Origin: Pseudomonas migulae NBRC 103157
Lineage (GTDB): Bacteria > Pseudomonadota > Gammaproteobacteria > Pseudomonadales > Pseudomonadaceae
Length of the DNA stretch: 64,000 nucleotides
Assembly: GCF_002091715.1 (NCBI RefSeq)
Contig: NZ_BDAG01000034.1
Coordinates: 1-64,000, forward strand
Direction: 5' to 3'
Made by a program: the position numbers and the translations under genes. The first letter of the stretch is position 1; every line of letters starts with the position of its first letter. This document shows, piece after piece, positions 18,280-27,701 of this stretch. The notes beneath the pieces are model-generated. The model searched no databases and was not told the origin of the DNA. It worked only from the letters and a program-made list of their open reading frames with translations.

Positions 18280-18728
18280 CCGACACCTTCAAGGAACAAC
18301 TGCAACAGGCCCATGAGCAGGGCGACTACGCCGCGCTGCTGCACCTGATTCCCTACGCCAAGCTGATCGGTGTCGAATGCGCGCGGGTCGGGGATGACCT
18401 GTTGTTTCGCCTCCCGGCAAACAAGGACAACATTGGTAACCCTTTACTGCCGGCGATTCATGGCGGTGTGATTGCAGGGTTCATGGAGCTGTCCGCCGCA
18501 TTGCACTTGCTGATTCTCACCGGTTCGCCGGGCGTGCCGAAGATCATCGACTTTTCCCTCGACTACCTGCGCGCTGGGCAGTTTCGTGACACGTGGGCCA
18601 GATGTCAGGTGTGCCGTCAGGGGCGGCGTGTCGCCAACGTGGCAGTGACCGCCTGGCAAAGCACCGAATCCGAACCCATCGCCACGGCCCGCGCCCACTT
18701 CAAAATCGATGAGCCCTTGAAATCCTGA
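18276..18728 (+). CDS. PaaI-type hotdog thioesterase (second of pair)
   Basis: A 150-residue hotdog protein related to its upstream neighbour. It shares IHGGVIAGFMELSAALHL, but the acidic residue is Glu rather than Asp and the surrounding sequence differs, so the two may form a heteromer or act on different thioesters. The ATG lies within the upstream stop (ATGA), and GGAGGAGCG precedes it. The next gene, htpG, starts 81 bp later. Confidence 0.8.
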   Translation: MTDTFKEQLQQAHEQGDYAALLHLIPYAKLIGVECARVGDDLLFRLPANKDNIGNPLLPAIHGGVIAGFMELSAALHLLILTGSPGVPKIIDFSLDYLRAGQFRDTWARCQVCRQGRRVANVAVTAWQSTESEPIATARAHFKIDEPLKS

Positions 18729-18809
18729 TCCGAGCCCCCAACTTTGATGACAACCCGCCGCCGACCCTCTAGGTCGCGGCCACTGCCATCTGATTGGAGT
18801 TTGATGACC

Positions 18810-20714
18810 ATGAGTGTGGAAACTCAAAAGGAAACCCTGGGCTTCCAGACCGAGGTGAAGCAGCTGCTGCACCTCATGATCCATTCGCTGTATTCCAACA
18901 AGGAAATCTTCCTTCGCGAATTGATCTCGAACGCCTCTGACGCTGTCGACAAATTACGTTTCGAAGCCCTGTCCAAGCCTGAATTGCTGGAAGGTGGCGC
19001 CGAACTGAAAATCCGTGTGAGCTTCGACAAGGACGCTAAAACCGTCACCCTCGAAGACAACGGCATCGGCATGAGCCGTGAAGATGCGATTACCCACCTG
19101 GGTACCATCGCCAAATCCGGCACCGCCGATTTCATGAAACACCTGACGGGCGATCAGAAAAAGGATTCGCACCTGATCGGTCAGTTCGGTGTGGGTTTCT
19201 ACTCTGCCTTCATCGTCGCCGACAAAGTCGACGTGTTCAGTCGTCGTGCCGGTGCTGCCGCCAGCGAAGGCGTGCATTGGTCGTCGAAGGGCGAAGGTAA
19301 TTTCGAAGTTGCCACCGTCGAGAAAGCCGATCGTGGTACTCGCATCGTCCTGCACCTGAAGTCCGGTGAAGACGAGTTCGCCGATGGCTGGCGTCTGCGC
19401 AACATCATCAAGAAGTACTCCGACCACATCGCTTTGCCGATTGAGTTGCCGAAAGAAGTGGCAGCCGCTGAAGGAGAAGAGAAGCCGGCCGTTGAGTGGG
19501 AAACCGTCAACCGCGCCAGCGCCCTGTGGACCCGTCCTCGCACCGAGATCAAGGACGAGGAATATCAGGAGTTCTACAAACACATCGCTCATGACTTCGA
19601 AAACCCGCTGAGCTGGAGCCACAATAAGGTCGAAGGCAAGCTCGAGTACAGCTCGCTGCTTTACGTACCGGCCCGTGCTCCGTTCGACCTGTACCAGCGT
19701 GAAGCGCCGAAAGGCCTGAAGCTGTATGTGCAGCGCGTGTTCGTGATGGATCAGGCCGAGTCGTTCCTGCCGCTGTACCTGCGCTTCATCAAAGGCGTGG
19801 TCGATTCCAATGACCTGTCGCTGAACGTGTCGCGGGAAATTCTGCAGAAAGACCCGATCATCGATTCCATGAAGTCGGCGCTGACCAAGCGCGTTCTCGA
19901 CATGCTGGAAAAGCTGGCGAAGAACGAGCCTGAGCAATACAAAAGCTTCTGGAAAAACTTTGGCCAGGTCATGAAAGAAGGCCCGGCAGAAGACTTCGCC
20001 AACAAAGAGAAAATCGCTGGCCTGCTGCGTTTCGCGTCCACTCAGGGCGAAGAAGGCGAGCAAGTCGTGGGTCTGGCCGAGTACCTGGCGCGCGCCAAGG
20101 AAGGTCAGGACAAGATTTACTACCTGACCGGCGAAACCTACGCGCAAGTCAAAAACAGCCCGCACCTGGAAGTCTTCCGCAAGAAAGGCATCGAAGTGCT
20201 GCTGCTGACCGACCGCATCGACGAGTGGCTGATGAGCTACCTCAGCGACTTCGATGGTAAGAGCTTTGTCGACGTGGCGCGCGGTGACCTGGACCTGGGC
20301 AACCTGGATTCGGAAGAAGACAAGAAAGCCGCGGAAGAAGTCGCCAAGTCCAAAGAAGGTCTGGTTGAGCGTCTGAAAACTGCGCTGGGCGAATCCGTGG
20401 CTGAAGTGCGGGTTTCCCATCGTCTGACCGACTCCCCGGCGATTCTGGCCATCGGCGAGCAGGACCTGGGCATGCAAATGCGTCAGATCCTGGAAGCCAG
20501 CGGTCAGAAGGTTCCGGATTCGAAGCCTATCTTCGAATTCAACCCGGCGCACCCGCTGATCGAGAAGCTCGACAACGAGCAGAGCGACGAGCGCTTCGGC
20601 GACCTGTCGCACATCCTCTTCGATCAGGCGGCTCTGGCGGCCGGCGACAGCTTGAAGGACCCGGCCGCGTATGTGCGCCGTCTCAACAAGCTGCTGGTTG
20701 AACTGTCGGTTTAA
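18810..20714 (+). CDS. htpG: Hsp90-family molecular chaperone HtpG
   Basis: ATP-dependent chaperone, the bacterial Hsp90, acting in the cytosol. The 634-residue protein has the GHKL ATPase domain (LRELISNASDA with catalytic Glu, DNGIGM, GQFGVGFYSAF), the middle domain (NDLSLNVSREILQ) and the C-terminal dimerisation region. The conventional ATG is used; an ATG two codons earlier (18804) lies closer to the TTGGAG at 18795-18799 and is possible. A strong terminator follows. Confidence 0.98.
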   Translation: MSVETQKETLGFQTEVKQLLHLMIHSLYSNKEIFLRELISNASDAVDKLRFEALSKPELLEGGAELKIRVSFDKDAKTVTLEDNGIGMSREDAITHLGTIAKSGTADFMKHLTGDQKKDSHLIGQFGVGFYSAFIVADKVDVFSRRAGAAASEGVHWSSKGEGNFEVATVEKADRGTRIVLHLKSGEDEFADGWRLRNIIKKYSDHIALPIELPKEVAAAEGEEKPAVEWETVNRASALWTRPRTEIKDEEYQEFYKHIAHDFENPLSWSHNKVEGKLEYSSLLYVPARAPFDLYQREAPKGLKLYVQRVFVMDQAESFLPLYLRFIKGVVDSNDLSLNVSREILQKDPIIDSMKSALTKRVLDMLEKLAKNEPEQYKSFWKNFGQVMKEGPAEDFANKEKIAGLLRFASTQGEEGEQVVGLAEYLARAKEGQDKIYYLTGETYAQVKNSPHLEVFRKKGIEVLLLTDRIDEWLMSYLSDFDGKSFVDVARGDLDLGNLDSEEDKKAAEEVAKSKEGLVERLKTALGESVAEVRVSHRLTDSPAILAIGEQDLGMQMRQILEASGQKVPDSKPIFEFNPAHPLIEKLDNEQSDERFGDLSHILFDQAALAAGDSLKDPAAYVRRLNKLLVELSV

Positions 20715-20724
20715 CGACGTTGTA

Positions 20725-20750
20725 AAAAAACCCGCTTCGGCGGGTTTTTT
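20725..20750 (+). terminator. htpG terminator
   Basis: A stem of AAAACCCGC/GCGGGTTTT around TTCG is followed by a T-run, directly after the htpG stop. Confidence 0.9.
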
Positions 20751-20783
20751 ATGACCTGAATTTTTTTGGCTGTGAACCCGATC

Positions 20784-20851
20784 CTGTAGGAGTCGGCTTG
20801 CTGGCGATGGCGATTTCGACGCCGCCATCGCCAGCAAGCCGGCTCCTACAG
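20784..20851. repeat. REPIN of the GTAGGAGCCGGCTTGCTGGC class
   Basis: Inverted 29-bp arms (20784-20812, 20823-20851) with one mismatch surround a 10-bp loop. This is the subclass seen in the 68-bp array, not the commoner one. A lone further REP-like sequence lies at 20898-20922. Confidence 0.88.
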
Positions 20852-20945
20852 TAGACCGCATTCCAATGTGGGAACAGTGATTGCGACTCGGTCTACCGTA
20901 GGAGTGAGCCTGCTCGCGATGGCGGCGGCAATAACGCCACAAACC

Positions 20946-21806
20946 TCAAGGCAGCTCAATACGCTCGCTTTCCCCCGGCACAGTCGGCCAATCCCCGGCC
21001 GCCCAGCGTCGCCGCGCTTCGTCGATAGCCGCCGGATCGCTCGCCACAAAATTCCAGTTGATCCGTCGCGGTCCATCCAGCGGCGCGCCGCCGAACAACA
21101 CCGCATGACAGTCGCTCTCGGCGAACAACGTCATTTCTTCCCCGGCCGGCAGCACCACTAGCGAGTACGGCTCTAACGGCTCGCCATCGAGCTGCGCATC
21201 ACCGCTCAACACATACAGCGCCCGTTCTTCATGCTCGGTGGGAATCAGCAGCGTGGTTGCTGTTTGCAGGTTCAATTCCGCGTACAGCGTAGGAGAAAGC
21301 ACCGGCACTGGCGACTCCAGGCAAAAGCCTGACCCGGCGATCATTCGGATCTTCACCCCAAGGTTATCGCTGACCGGCAATGTGGACGCTGGATGATGAC
21401 TGTAGTGCCCCGGGCCTCGCTCATGATCCTTCGGCGATGCCAGCCAGATCTGCAAACCGTGCATCGTGAATCCGCTTTCCTTCAATGCCTCGGGCGTACG
21501 CTCGACGTGGGCTATGGCGCTGCCGGCGGTCATCCAGCTGACGTCACCGGCCTCCACCACCTGATCGGAGCCAAGGCTGTCCTTGTGCTGGATTTTTCCT
21601 TCAAACAAGTAGGTGAGGGTCGACAGACCAATGTGCGGATGCTGACGGATGTTCATGCCTTTGCCCGCCGGATAACGGGTTTCCAGCATGTGGTCGAAAA
21701 ACACAAAAGGCCCGACGCTGCGGCATTTGGCTGACGGCAGCGGACGAAGAATCGGCTGGCCTTCGACATCTTCGGCTCGGGGGCGGATCACGAGGGGAGT
21801 GTTCAT
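20946..21806 (-). CDS. Pirin-family cupin protein
   Basis: A bicupin of 286 residues. The metal-binding motif is present in the N-terminal cupin: HPHIGLSTLTY gives two histidines, and IAHVERTPE supplies the later His and Glu. Family members bind iron and some act as quercetinases or regulators; the role here is not shown. The first 130 residues contain the pirin signature and the second cupin runs from about 160 to 250. The end abuts REP sequences shared with htpG. Confidence 0.9.
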   Translation of the reverse strand: MNTPLVIRPRAEDVEGQPILRPLPSAKCRSVGPFVFFDHMLETRYPAGKGMNIRQHPHIGLSTLTYLFEGKIQHKDSLGSDQVVEAGDVSWMTAGSAIAHVERTPEALKESGFTMHGLQIWLASPKDHERGPGHYSHHPASTLPVSDNLGVKIRMIAGSGFCLESPVPVLSPTLYAELNLQTATTLLIPTEHEERALYVLSGDAQLDGEPLEPYSLVVLPAGEEMTLFAESDCHAVLFGGAPLDGPRRINWNFVASDPAAIDEARRRWAAGDWPTVPGESERIELP

Positions 21807-21867
21807 GGTGCATTCCAGGCTGAGCGGGTGACGCGTGGAGCATAACCCGCTTGCCCCGCCCTTGCCG

Positions 21868-22284
21868 CTATTGGCTGAATGCGCCTTCAGACAGATGGGT
21901 TTCGATGCTGACTTGCGTGGTGGTCATCAGCTTGTGCACCGGGCAACGGTCGGCCACGCGGTGCAGTTCGTCGCGCTGGGCATCGGTGAGCACACCCTTG
22001 AGGGTGAGTTTGACGTGCAGGGCGTATTTGCCTTTCTGCTCTTCACTGTTGTCGCGTTTGACCTCCACACCAACACCCGTCAGCGGAATGTCTTTTTTCT
22101 TCGCATACAGCTTCAGGGTCAGGGCCTTGCACGCGCCGAGCGCTGCGTCGAAGTAATCGTGCGGCTCGGGTGCCGAGCCTTCACCGCCCGCGGAGGTCGG
22201 TACGTCGGCAAAGAGTTCGTGGTCATCGATTTGTACGCTGTGACGAAAACCTTCGGCGGAAACGGTATTGACGGTAACTGTCAT
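21868..22284 (-). CDS. OsmC/Ohr-family peroxiredoxin-like protein
   Basis: A 138-residue protein with both active-site cysteines of the OsmC family: Cys52 in ALGACKALT and Cys114 in RCPVHKLM. Such proteins reduce organic peroxides through a thiol mechanism; this one belongs to the YhfA-like OsmC branch rather than Ohr by its pattern, with moderate certainty. It is transcribed on its own from the minus strand, 61 bp before the pirin gene, and the pair could be cotranscribed. Confidence 0.88.
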   Translation of the reverse strand: MTVTVNTVSAEGFRHSVQIDDHELFADVPTSAGGEGSAPEPHDYFDAALGACKALTLKLYAKKKDIPLTGVGVEVKRDNSEEQKGKYALHVKLTLKGVLTDAQRDELHRVADRCPVHKLMTTTQVSIETHLSEGAFSQ

Positions 22285-22441
22285 GGGAAACCTCAGCAGT
22301 AGGAAAAGTCATTCGATCAAAAAAGACCTTGAAGGTATAGAGCATTCCACCTGATGCGCGTTCCACTTTCTTGTTGAGGTGATCGCAACCCAGCGGGAGC
22401 AAGCTCCCTCGCCACAGGTTATGCAGACGAAGCATTGGGCG

Positions 22442-22467
22442 AAAAAAAGCCCCGCATTTGCGGGGCT
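22442..22467 (-). terminator. Terminator after the DUF3108 gene
   Basis: The stem AGCCCCGC/GCGGGGCT, loop ATTT, is followed on the minus strand by seven T residues. Confidence 0.88.
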
Positions 22468-22485
22468 CATTCGTGTCGATCCGGA

Positions 22486-23199
22486 TCAGCTGCCTTTGAC
22501 GGACTTGCCGTTGACCTTGCCGTCCAGGAGCATGATGTTGTACTCCTTGCCGTCGGTTTCGACCTGTTGCAGGCGAACCAGCAGGTAATCCCAATCCTTG
22601 GCGAACCACAGCACGGTAATGCGCTTGCTTTGTGTCGGGTCGCGCACGCGCTCGACCTTGATCGCGTCGATCTGGCCAGCCTTGGTGTCGACTTTTTCCG
22701 AACCCAGCACGCGGAAGTCGTAGGTATCGACTTCACCATCATCGACCACCTGATAGCTCATGCTTTTTTTGCCGGCGGCCACGTCGTGTTGCAGGGCCAG
22801 CTGATAGGTGGATTTGTCGACCATGCCGCGGTTGAGCGGGATCTTGACCGCGTCGCCGCGATCGGTGCCGGTGACCATTTTGGCGGTCCAGTCGAAATCC
22901 AGGTCAGCCTTTTTGGCTTTGCCCAGGCCACCGCGTTCAAAGTGGTAGGACTGTGGCAGCAGGGTGTCCTTGTCCAGGGTCAGGGTGCTTTCTTCGGTCA
23001 GGCTGGCGATCATCATCGAGGCCTTGAAGCTGAGCTTCCAGACACCGTTGGCTTCCTTGGTCAGGCTGCGCTCGGCAGTGCCGCTCATTGGAAGCTGCTT
23101 CCAGTCGGCGGTGTAGCTGGCGGAGAAAGGTTGAAGTTCTGTTGCCTGCGCAAAAGGCAGGGCAAGCAGAGCGCAAGCGAAGAGCAGGGCGCGACGCAT
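22486..23199 (-). CDS. Secreted DUF3108 domain protein
   Basis: A 237-residue protein with a Sec signal peptide (MRRALLFACALLALPFAQA) and a beta-rich body matching DUF3108. This domain occurs in predicted periplasmic proteins encoded next to purN in many proteobacteria. The function is unknown. It lies 8 bp after the purN stop and shares a terminator, so it is part of the purM-purN transcript. The ATG has a TAGGAGATTTT ribosome binding site. Confidence 0.85.
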   Translation of the reverse strand: MRRALLFACALLALPFAQATELQPFSASYTADWKQLPMSGTAERSLTKEANGVWKLSFKASMMIASLTEESTLTLDKDTLLPQSYHFERGGLGKAKKADLDFDWTAKMVTGTDRGDAVKIPLNRGMVDKSTYQLALQHDVAAGKKSMSYQVVDDGEVDTYDFRVLGSEKVDTKAGQIDAIKVERVRDPTQSKRITVLWFAKDWDYLLVRLQQVETDGKEYNIMLLDGKVNGKSVKGS

Positions 23200-23207
23200 A
23201 AAATCTC

Positions 23208-23858
23208 CTAGGTTCGAATCAAGTGGCCGCTGGCCGCGAGTAACTTGCCATCCAGTAAAGCACCTTGTTCGCCGAGTGATAAACGGCCTTCGGCAAACCA
23301 GCGTACGGCCATCGGGTAGATCAGGTGTTCCTGGGTGTGAACTCGCTGCGCCAGACTCTGCGGCGAATCCTGCAACTCTACCGGTATTACTGCCTGTACG
23401 ACCAGTGGTCCGCCATCGAGTTCCTCGGTGACAAAGTGCACGGAACAGCCGTGTTCAGTGTCTCCGGCCTCCAGCGCGCGCTGATGGGTGTGTAACCCTT
23501 TGTATTTGGGTAGCAGCGAGGGATGGATGTTGAGCAGGCGACCCGCGTAGTGGCGCACGAAGTCAGCGCTGAGGATGCGCATGAATCCGGCCAGGACCAC
23601 GAGTTTGGGATTGAAGGTGTCGATCAGTTCGATCAGCGCGGCATCGAAGGCTTCGCGGCCTTCGAACGCCTTGTGATCCAGGGAGCGGGTGTCGATACCC
23701 GCCTCCCTGGCACGTTGCAGGCCGTAGGCGTCGGCGCGGTTGGAAATCACCGCGGCGATGCGGACCGGGCTGTCGCCGGTCCGCGTGCTGTCGATCAGGG
23801 CCTGCAAGTTACTGCCGGTGCCGGACAACAGCACCACCACATCACAGGTCTGAGACAT
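23208..23858 (-). CDS. purN: Phosphoribosylglycinamide formyltransferase
   Basis: Transfers a formyl group from 10-formyl-THF to GAR in purine synthesis. The 216-residue product has SGTGSNLQALID at the N-terminus for the ribose-phosphate and HPSLLPKYKGLHTHQRAL, whose His and the later Asp form the active site. The ATG overlaps the purM stop (TGATG), so translation is coupled; a TTG one codon upstream is not used. It follows purM in the order usual for gammaproteobacteria. Confidence 0.97.
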   Translation of the reverse strand: MSQTCDVVVLLSGTGSNLQALIDSTRTGDSPVRIAAVISNRADAYGLQRAREAGIDTRSLDHKAFEGREAFDAALIELIDTFNPKLVVLAGFMRILSADFVRHYAGRLLNIHPSLLPKYKGLHTHQRALEAGDTEHGCSVHFVTEELDGGPLVVQAVIPVELQDSPQSLAQRVHTQEHLIYPMAVRWFAEGRLSLGEQGALLDGKLLAASGHLIRT

Positions 23859-24916
23859 CAATGAGCCTTGAGGTTCTTCAGTTCAACCTGGGCCGCGCCT
23901 TCGGCAGCGGTGGCGATCTGGCCGATGACCCAAGGCTGCTCGCCGGCTTCACGCAGCACGTTCAGCGCGGTTTCGACGTGCTCTTGAGCCACGCAGATCA
24001 CCATGCCAACGCCGCAGTTCAGCACGCGGTGCATTTCGTTTTCGTCGACGTTGCCTTTCTCTTGCAGCCAGTCGAACACGGCAGGGCGAGTCCAGCTTGC
24101 AACGTCAACCACCGCTTGAGCGCCTTTTGGCAGCACGCGCGGGATGTTGTCCAGCAGGCCGCCACCGGTGATGTGGGCCATGGCTTTGACTGCGCCGGTT
24201 TCCTTGATCAGTTTCAACAGCGGTTTCACGTAGATGCGGGTCGGGGCCATCAGCAGGTCGGTCAGCGGCTTGCCGTCGAGCTGGATGTTTTCGATGTCGG
24301 CACCGGACACTTCGATGATCTTGCGGATCAGCGAGTAGCCGTTGGAGTGCGGGCCGGAAGACGGCAGGGCGAGCAGGGCATCGCCGGCAGCGACTTTGGA
24401 ACCGTCGATGATTTCGGATTTTTCCACGACGCCGACGCAGAAGCCGGCCAGGTCGTAGTCTTCGCCTTCGTACATGCCCGGCATTTCAGCGGTTTCACCG
24501 CCGACCAGGGAGCAGCCGGACAGTTCGCAGCCTGCGCCGATGCCGGTCACGACCTGGGTCGCGGTTTCGACGTTCAGTTTGCCGGTGGCGTAGTAGTCCA
24601 GGAAGAACAGCGGCTCGGCGCCGCAGACCACCAGGTCGTTCACGCACATGGCCACCAGGTCGATGCCGATGCTGTCGTGCTTGTTCAGGTTCAGCGCCAG
24701 ACGCAGCTTGGTGCCGACGCCGTCAGTGCCGGAAACCAGCACTGGCTGCTTGTAGCCGGCCGGGATTTCGCAGAGGGCGCCAAAACCGCCCAGGCCGCCC
24801 ATGACTTCCGGGCGCGCAGTGCGCTTGGCGACGCTCTTGATGCGTTCGACCAATGCTTCACCGGCGTCGATGTCTACACCGGCGTCCTTGTAGCTCAGGG
24901 AGGGTTGCTTGCTCAT
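23858..24916 (-). CDS. purM: Phosphoribosylformylglycinamidine cyclo-ligase
   Basis: AIR synthetase, closing the imidazole ring in purine synthesis with ATP. The 352-residue protein starts MSKQPSLSYKDAGVDIDAGE, the expected N-terminus. A longer open frame continues upstream but lacks family similarity. Motifs GTDGVGTKLRLA, GGETAEMPGMY and HITGGGLLDNIPR mark the two ATP-binding halves. First gene of the purM-purN-DUF3108 unit, divergent from the DUF2066 gene. Confidence 0.97.
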   Translation of the reverse strand: MSKQPSLSYKDAGVDIDAGEALVERIKSVAKRTARPEVMGGLGGFGALCEIPAGYKQPVLVSGTDGVGTKLRLALNLNKHDSIGIDLVAMCVNDLVVCGAEPLFFLDYYATGKLNVETATQVVTGIGAGCELSGCSLVGGETAEMPGMYEGEDYDLAGFCVGVVEKSEIIDGSKVAAGDALLALPSSGPHSNGYSLIRKIIEVSGADIENIQLDGKPLTDLLMAPTRIYVKPLLKLIKETGAVKAMAHITGGGLLDNIPRVLPKGAQAVVDVASWTRPAVFDWLQEKGNVDENEMHRVLNCGVGMVICVAQEHVETALNVLREAGEQPWVIGQIATAAEGAAQVELKNLKAH

Positions 24917-25127
24917 GATCCAGGCCTTTAGGGGGGATTCAGGGGTAACGACCGAGTCCAGTGGGACCGCCGAAACAAACGAAGGGCATGTGCCTTGCGC
25001 GAATTTCAGGGTGCCCGGCTGTTGCCGGTCTGCGAAGGCGCGCGATTTTATCAGGCTTGAGGGGCAGCGGCCATCCTCAGGCCGACAGCAGGGGCATATC
25101 GATACAAAAAAACCGTTATTGCCCGTG

Positions 25128-25155
25128 TTGGTCGCCTCCCGCTTGGCTGTATAAG
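25128..25155 (+). promoter_or_regulatory. Candidate promoter for the DUF2066 gene
   Basis: TTGGTC (25128-25133) and TATAAG (25150-25155) with 16-bp spacing lie in the 384-bp purM/DUF2066 intergenic region. The start would be near 25162. No other feature is recognised in 24917-25300. Confidence 0.4.
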
Positions 25156-25300
25156 GTATCGCGATTATCCGTCTATCGTTATGGCAGTGCGAAAAACTTA
25201 ACCGGGACGTGTGAATGTTTTGCGTGGGGCGATGGTCACAGCCTTGCCCGATTATCTTCATGCGGTCAGTTCCAGCCGCTCTTGTCGTCAGGAATCCTCC

Positions 25301-26359
25301 ATGCGTTTTTTCAGATCATTGTTTGTGGGTTGTTTGTCTCTGGTCAGCCTGGTGAGTCATGCCGAAACGGTCAAAAGCCTTTATCAGGTGCGCGAGCCTG
25401 TCACCAGCCAGGCGCCAGAGGAGCGTGATCAAGCCACCCAGCGTGCGCTCGACACGCTGGTGCTGCGCCTGACCGGCGATCCCAAGGCTGTGCAAAGTCC
25501 GGGGTTGGCCGCCATTCGCAAGGACCCGCAGCAGATCATCAGCCAGTACGGTTTCGAAGCCGGCCCGCCGGAAGTGCTGAAGGTGGATTTCGACCCGGCC
25601 AGCACCGAGCAGGCGTTGCGCCGTGCCGGGCTGTCATTGTGGGGCGCGAACCGGCCATCGATTCTGACGTGGTGGCTGAACGACTCGACCGAAGGTTCGA
25701 GTCTGGTGGGTGATGGCCAGGCCAGCGCGGCGCCACTGCGTCGCGCGGCACAGCACCGTGGTCTGCCACTGCGGCTGCCACTGGCGGACCTGAGCGAGCA
25801 ACTGGTCGCCACCGCGCCGAATCTTGAAGGCACCGATGCGGCGCCCCTGCGCGGCGCATCGGATCGTTACAATGCCGACGCCTTGCTGGCCGTGCATGCC
25901 CGTGAAGAGAGTGGTCAGTGGCAGGCAAAATGGCATCTGTGGCTGGGCGACCAGAAAGAAGCGGGCAGCGTGCAGGGCGCGGATCAGGCCGCTGTCGCCG
26001 ATGCGGTACTGCTCGCGGTCAGCCAGCGACTGGCACCACGCTTTGTGGTCAAGCCCGGAAGTTCGGGCGAGCAGCTGCTGGAAGTGCAGGGCATGAATCT
26101 GGAGCGTTATGCGACGCTTGGGCGTTTGCTGGAACCGTTTGGCGCGCGCCTGCAAAGTGTTGACGCTGACCGGATTCTCTACCGGGTCAATGGCAGCGCC
26201 GAGCAGTTGCGGTCGCAGTTGTCGCTGGCGAAGTTGCAAGAGGTTCCGGCGGGTGAAGCCCCGGCGCCGACCGTGCCTGTCCAGCCGGTGGCAGAGGGCT
26301 CGGCGACTGTTGTCGCGCCACCGCCTGCACCGGTGCCGCAGTTGCGTTTCCGTTGGTAA
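25301..26359 (+). CDS. DUF2066 domain-containing secreted protein
   Basis: The function is unknown. The 352-residue protein starts with a signal peptide (MRFFRSLFVGCLSLVSLVSHA) and matches DUF2066. The ATG at 25301 is chosen because the signal peptide begins there and CAGGAATCC lies upstream; the frame stays open for another 90 bp without family support. The C-terminal 45 residues are Pro, Val and Ala-rich and probably disordered. It is followed 38 bp later by a membrane transporter gene. Confidence 0.83.
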   Translation: MRFFRSLFVGCLSLVSLVSHAETVKSLYQVREPVTSQAPEERDQATQRALDTLVLRLTGDPKAVQSPGLAAIRKDPQQIISQYGFEAGPPEVLKVDFDPASTEQALRRAGLSLWGANRPSILTWWLNDSTEGSSLVGDGQASAAPLRRAAQHRGLPLRLPLADLSEQLVATAPNLEGTDAAPLRGASDRYNADALLAVHAREESGQWQAKWHLWLGDQKEAGSVQGADQAAVADAVLLAVSQRLAPRFVVKPGSSGEQLLEVQGMNLERYATLGRLLEPFGARLQSVDADRILYRVNGSAEQLRSQLSLAKLQEVPAGEAPAPTVPVQPVAEGSATVVAPPPAPVPQLRFRW

Positions 26360-26397
26360 GGCTTTCTTTCTTTATATAGATGCAAATGGAGTGGTAC

Positions 26398-27471
26398 ATG
26401 GCCGATACGCGGCGTTGGTTCTGGTTGGGTGGGGTGGTTCTGCTCTGCGCGTTTATCTGGCTGTTGCATCCGATTCTGACGCCGTTTCTTGTGGCGTTGC
26501 TGTTGGCATATTTGTTCGATCCGCTGGTGGATCGGCTGGAAAAGGCCGGCCTGTCCCGGACCTGGGGCGTGGTGGCGGTGTTCGCGCTGTTCACCTTGAT
26601 CTTCACCACGTTGCTGCTGGTGCTGGTGCCGATGCTCGCCAAGCAGTTGTTTCGCCTGTACGAGCTGGCGCCGCAGATGCTCGACTGGTTGCAGCACACC
26701 GCATTGCCGTGGGCGCAATCGAAATTCGGGCTGTCGGACGGTTTCTGGAAGTTCGACAAGCTTAAAGCGGCGATCAGCGAACACATGGGGCAGACCACCG
26801 ACATCGTGGGCGTGGTGCTGAGTCAGGCCACTGCATCCGGTCTTGCGTTGATCGGTTGGCTGGCCAATCTGGTGCTGATCCCGGTCGTGAGCTTCTATCT
26901 ATTGCGGGACTGGGACCTGATGGTGGCCAAGATCCGCAGCCTGCTACCCCGTGACCGTGAAGAGCGCGTGGTGATCCTGGCAGGCGAATGCCATGAAGTG
27001 CTTGGTGCGTTCGTGCGCGGGCAATTGCTGGTGATGGTGGCGCTGGGTGTCATCTATTCGGCAGGGCTGATGCTGGTCGGGCTGGAACTGGGGCTGTTGA
27101 TCGGGATGATTGCCGGTCTGGCGGCGATTGTGCCGTACATGGGGTTTGTCATCGGGATTGGCGCGGCGCTGATTGCCGGCCTGTTCCAGTTTGGTGGCGA
27201 CTTGTACCCAATGGTTGGCATCGTTGCGGTGTTCATGGTTGGCCAGGCGCTGGAGGGCATGGTGCTGACGCCGTTGCTGGTGGGCGACCGCATCGGTCTG
27301 CACCCGGTGGCGGTGATCTTTGCGATTCTGGCCGGTGGTGAGCTGTTCGGTTTTACCGGCGTGCTGCTGGCGCTCCCTGTGGCGGCGGTGATTATGGTGC
27401 TGGTGCGCCATGTGCATGATTTGTATAAAGATTCTGATATCTACGGCGGCGTCGACGAACCTGAGCTCTAG
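26398..27471 (+). CDS. AI-2E/PerM-family membrane permease
   Basis: A 357-residue integral membrane protein of the AI-2E transporter (PerM/TqsA) family, with about seven hydrophobic segments. The signature VSFYLLRDWD lies near residue 168, followed by the usual C-terminal FTGVLLALPVAAVI. The start is placed at MADTRRWFW because GGAG sits 6 bp upstream; an ATG six codons earlier is in frame. Substrates of this branch are uncertain, so no symbol is given. It precedes hda, as in other pseudomonads. Confidence 0.88.
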   Translation: MADTRRWFWLGGVVLLCAFIWLLHPILTPFLVALLLAYLFDPLVDRLEKAGLSRTWGVVAVFALFTLIFTTLLLVLVPMLAKQLFRLYELAPQMLDWLQHTALPWAQSKFGLSDGFWKFDKLKAAISEHMGQTTDIVGVVLSQATASGLALIGWLANLVLIPVVSFYLLRDWDLMVAKIRSLLPRDREERVVILAGECHEVLGAFVRGQLLVMVALGVIYSAGLMLVGLELGLLIGMIAGLAAIVPYMGFVIGIGAALIAGLFQFGGDLYPMVGIVAVFMVGQALEGMVLTPLLVGDRIGLHPVAVIFAILAGGELFGFTGVLLALPVAAVIMVLVRHVHDLYKDSDIYGGVDEPEL

Positions 27472-27701
27472 AGGTCGCCGATGACGCATTGCGGGCGGCC
27501 TGGTTCAGTGACAGGCTGGCCCGTGTCCCATGGGCGGCTGTCACATACGCCGCCAAAGAAACGCACATGAAACCGGGGCGATAACGCAAACCTTTGATTT
27601 TGCTTATGGTCTGTCGCATTGTGCGGTCAGCTTCACGGGTATAAACTTCGCACACTTTACACAGAGGCCACTAACGGTTCCTTTGGAACTGTTCAGTCAG
27701 C

